Shown here: positions 5,578 to 5,642 of the stretch, piece after piece
How positions within the stretch are numbered: the stretch's first letter is position 1
Layout of the letters: each line of letters begins with the position of its first letter
NCBI GenBank assembly: GCA_029239935.1
Contig: JARBTY010000197.1
Location: 1 to 5,642, forward strand
From: Clostridia bacterium
GTDB lineage: Bacteria; Bacillota_A; Clostridia; Lachnospirales; Cellulosilyticaceae
Reading direction: 5' to 3'
Length of the DNA: 5,642 nucleotides
Program-made: the position numbers and the translations under genes
Notes under the pieces: generated by a model
Database searches by the model: none
What the model was told of the DNA's origin: nothing
Seen by the model: only the letters and a program-made list of their open reading frames with translations

Positions 5578-5642
5578 ATGTATCTAAAACAGCATTCCTT
5601 TGAAATGGCGGAAAGTACACAGGCAGTCAAAATAAATATAAC
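5578..5642 (+). CDS. Start of a further operon gene, cut by the right edge; function unknown
   Basis: An open frame begins with ATG at 5578 and reads MYLKQHSFEMAESTQAVKINI to the edge of the window. AGGAG (5561-5565) lies 12 nt upstream, a rather long spacing; a later ATG at 5605 has no better site. It starts 23 nt after the solute-binding protein stop codon with no terminator between, so it is probably in the same operon and may encode an enzyme acting on the imported compound. Twenty-one residues are too few to assign a family. Confidence 0.6.
   Translation, partial: MYLKQHSFEMAESTQAVKINI

Noticed and set aside
1..5642. A novel defence or mobile genetic system
   Set aside because: No transposase, integrase, nuclease, toxin-antitoxin pair, terminal inverted repeats or attachment sites were seen; gene families and base composition are uniform and typical of a sugar-uptake locus.

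Overview
The window looks like chromosomal DNA from a low-GC, Gram-positive bacterium, most likely a Clostridia-type member of the Bacillota. The grounds are AT-rich codon use with many ATA and AAA codons, strong AGGAGG-type ribosome binding sites, sigma-A-like promoters, intrinsic terminators, a lipoprotein-type solute-binding protein, and a sugar-type ABC operon without its own ATPase. All genes I can support are on the + strand. The genus cannot be fixed from this sequence alone.

Left part (1-1374): the 3' part of an AraC-family regulator gene runs in from the left edge. It is followed, after a well-formed promoter candidate (736-764), by a small COG5015-type pyridoxamine-phosphate-oxidase-like flavin protein gene (873-1301). 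A perfect 21-bp stem terminator (1321-1374) closes this block and separates it from the rest.

Right part (1375-5642): a DeoR-family repressor gene (GTG start, 1565-2362) has two candidate promoters and several repeated GTTAAA/TTTAAC half-sites upstream. Its stop codon lies inside a terminator hairpin whose left arm carries an 11-bp tandem duplication. After a 93-nt gap comes an operon for a carbohydrate (CUT1/UgpABE-like) ABC importer: two permeases (2456-3334 and 3347-4171) and a lipoprotein solute-binding protein (4208-5554). The beginning of another gene (from 5578) runs off the right edge. No ATPase is present, so the importer probably borrows a shared MsmK/UgpC-type ATPase encoded elsewhere.

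How it may work together: the DeoR-type protein probably senses a phosphorylated sugar intermediate and controls both its own gene and the importer. A 17-bp sequence upstream of the importer (2392-2408) matches, at 14 of 17 positions, the reverse complement of a site upstream of the repressor gene (1472-1488). This is the most useful regulatory lead in the window. The gene families themselves are ordinary, and I see no clear sign of a new molecular system, mobile element, CRISPR array or RNA gene.
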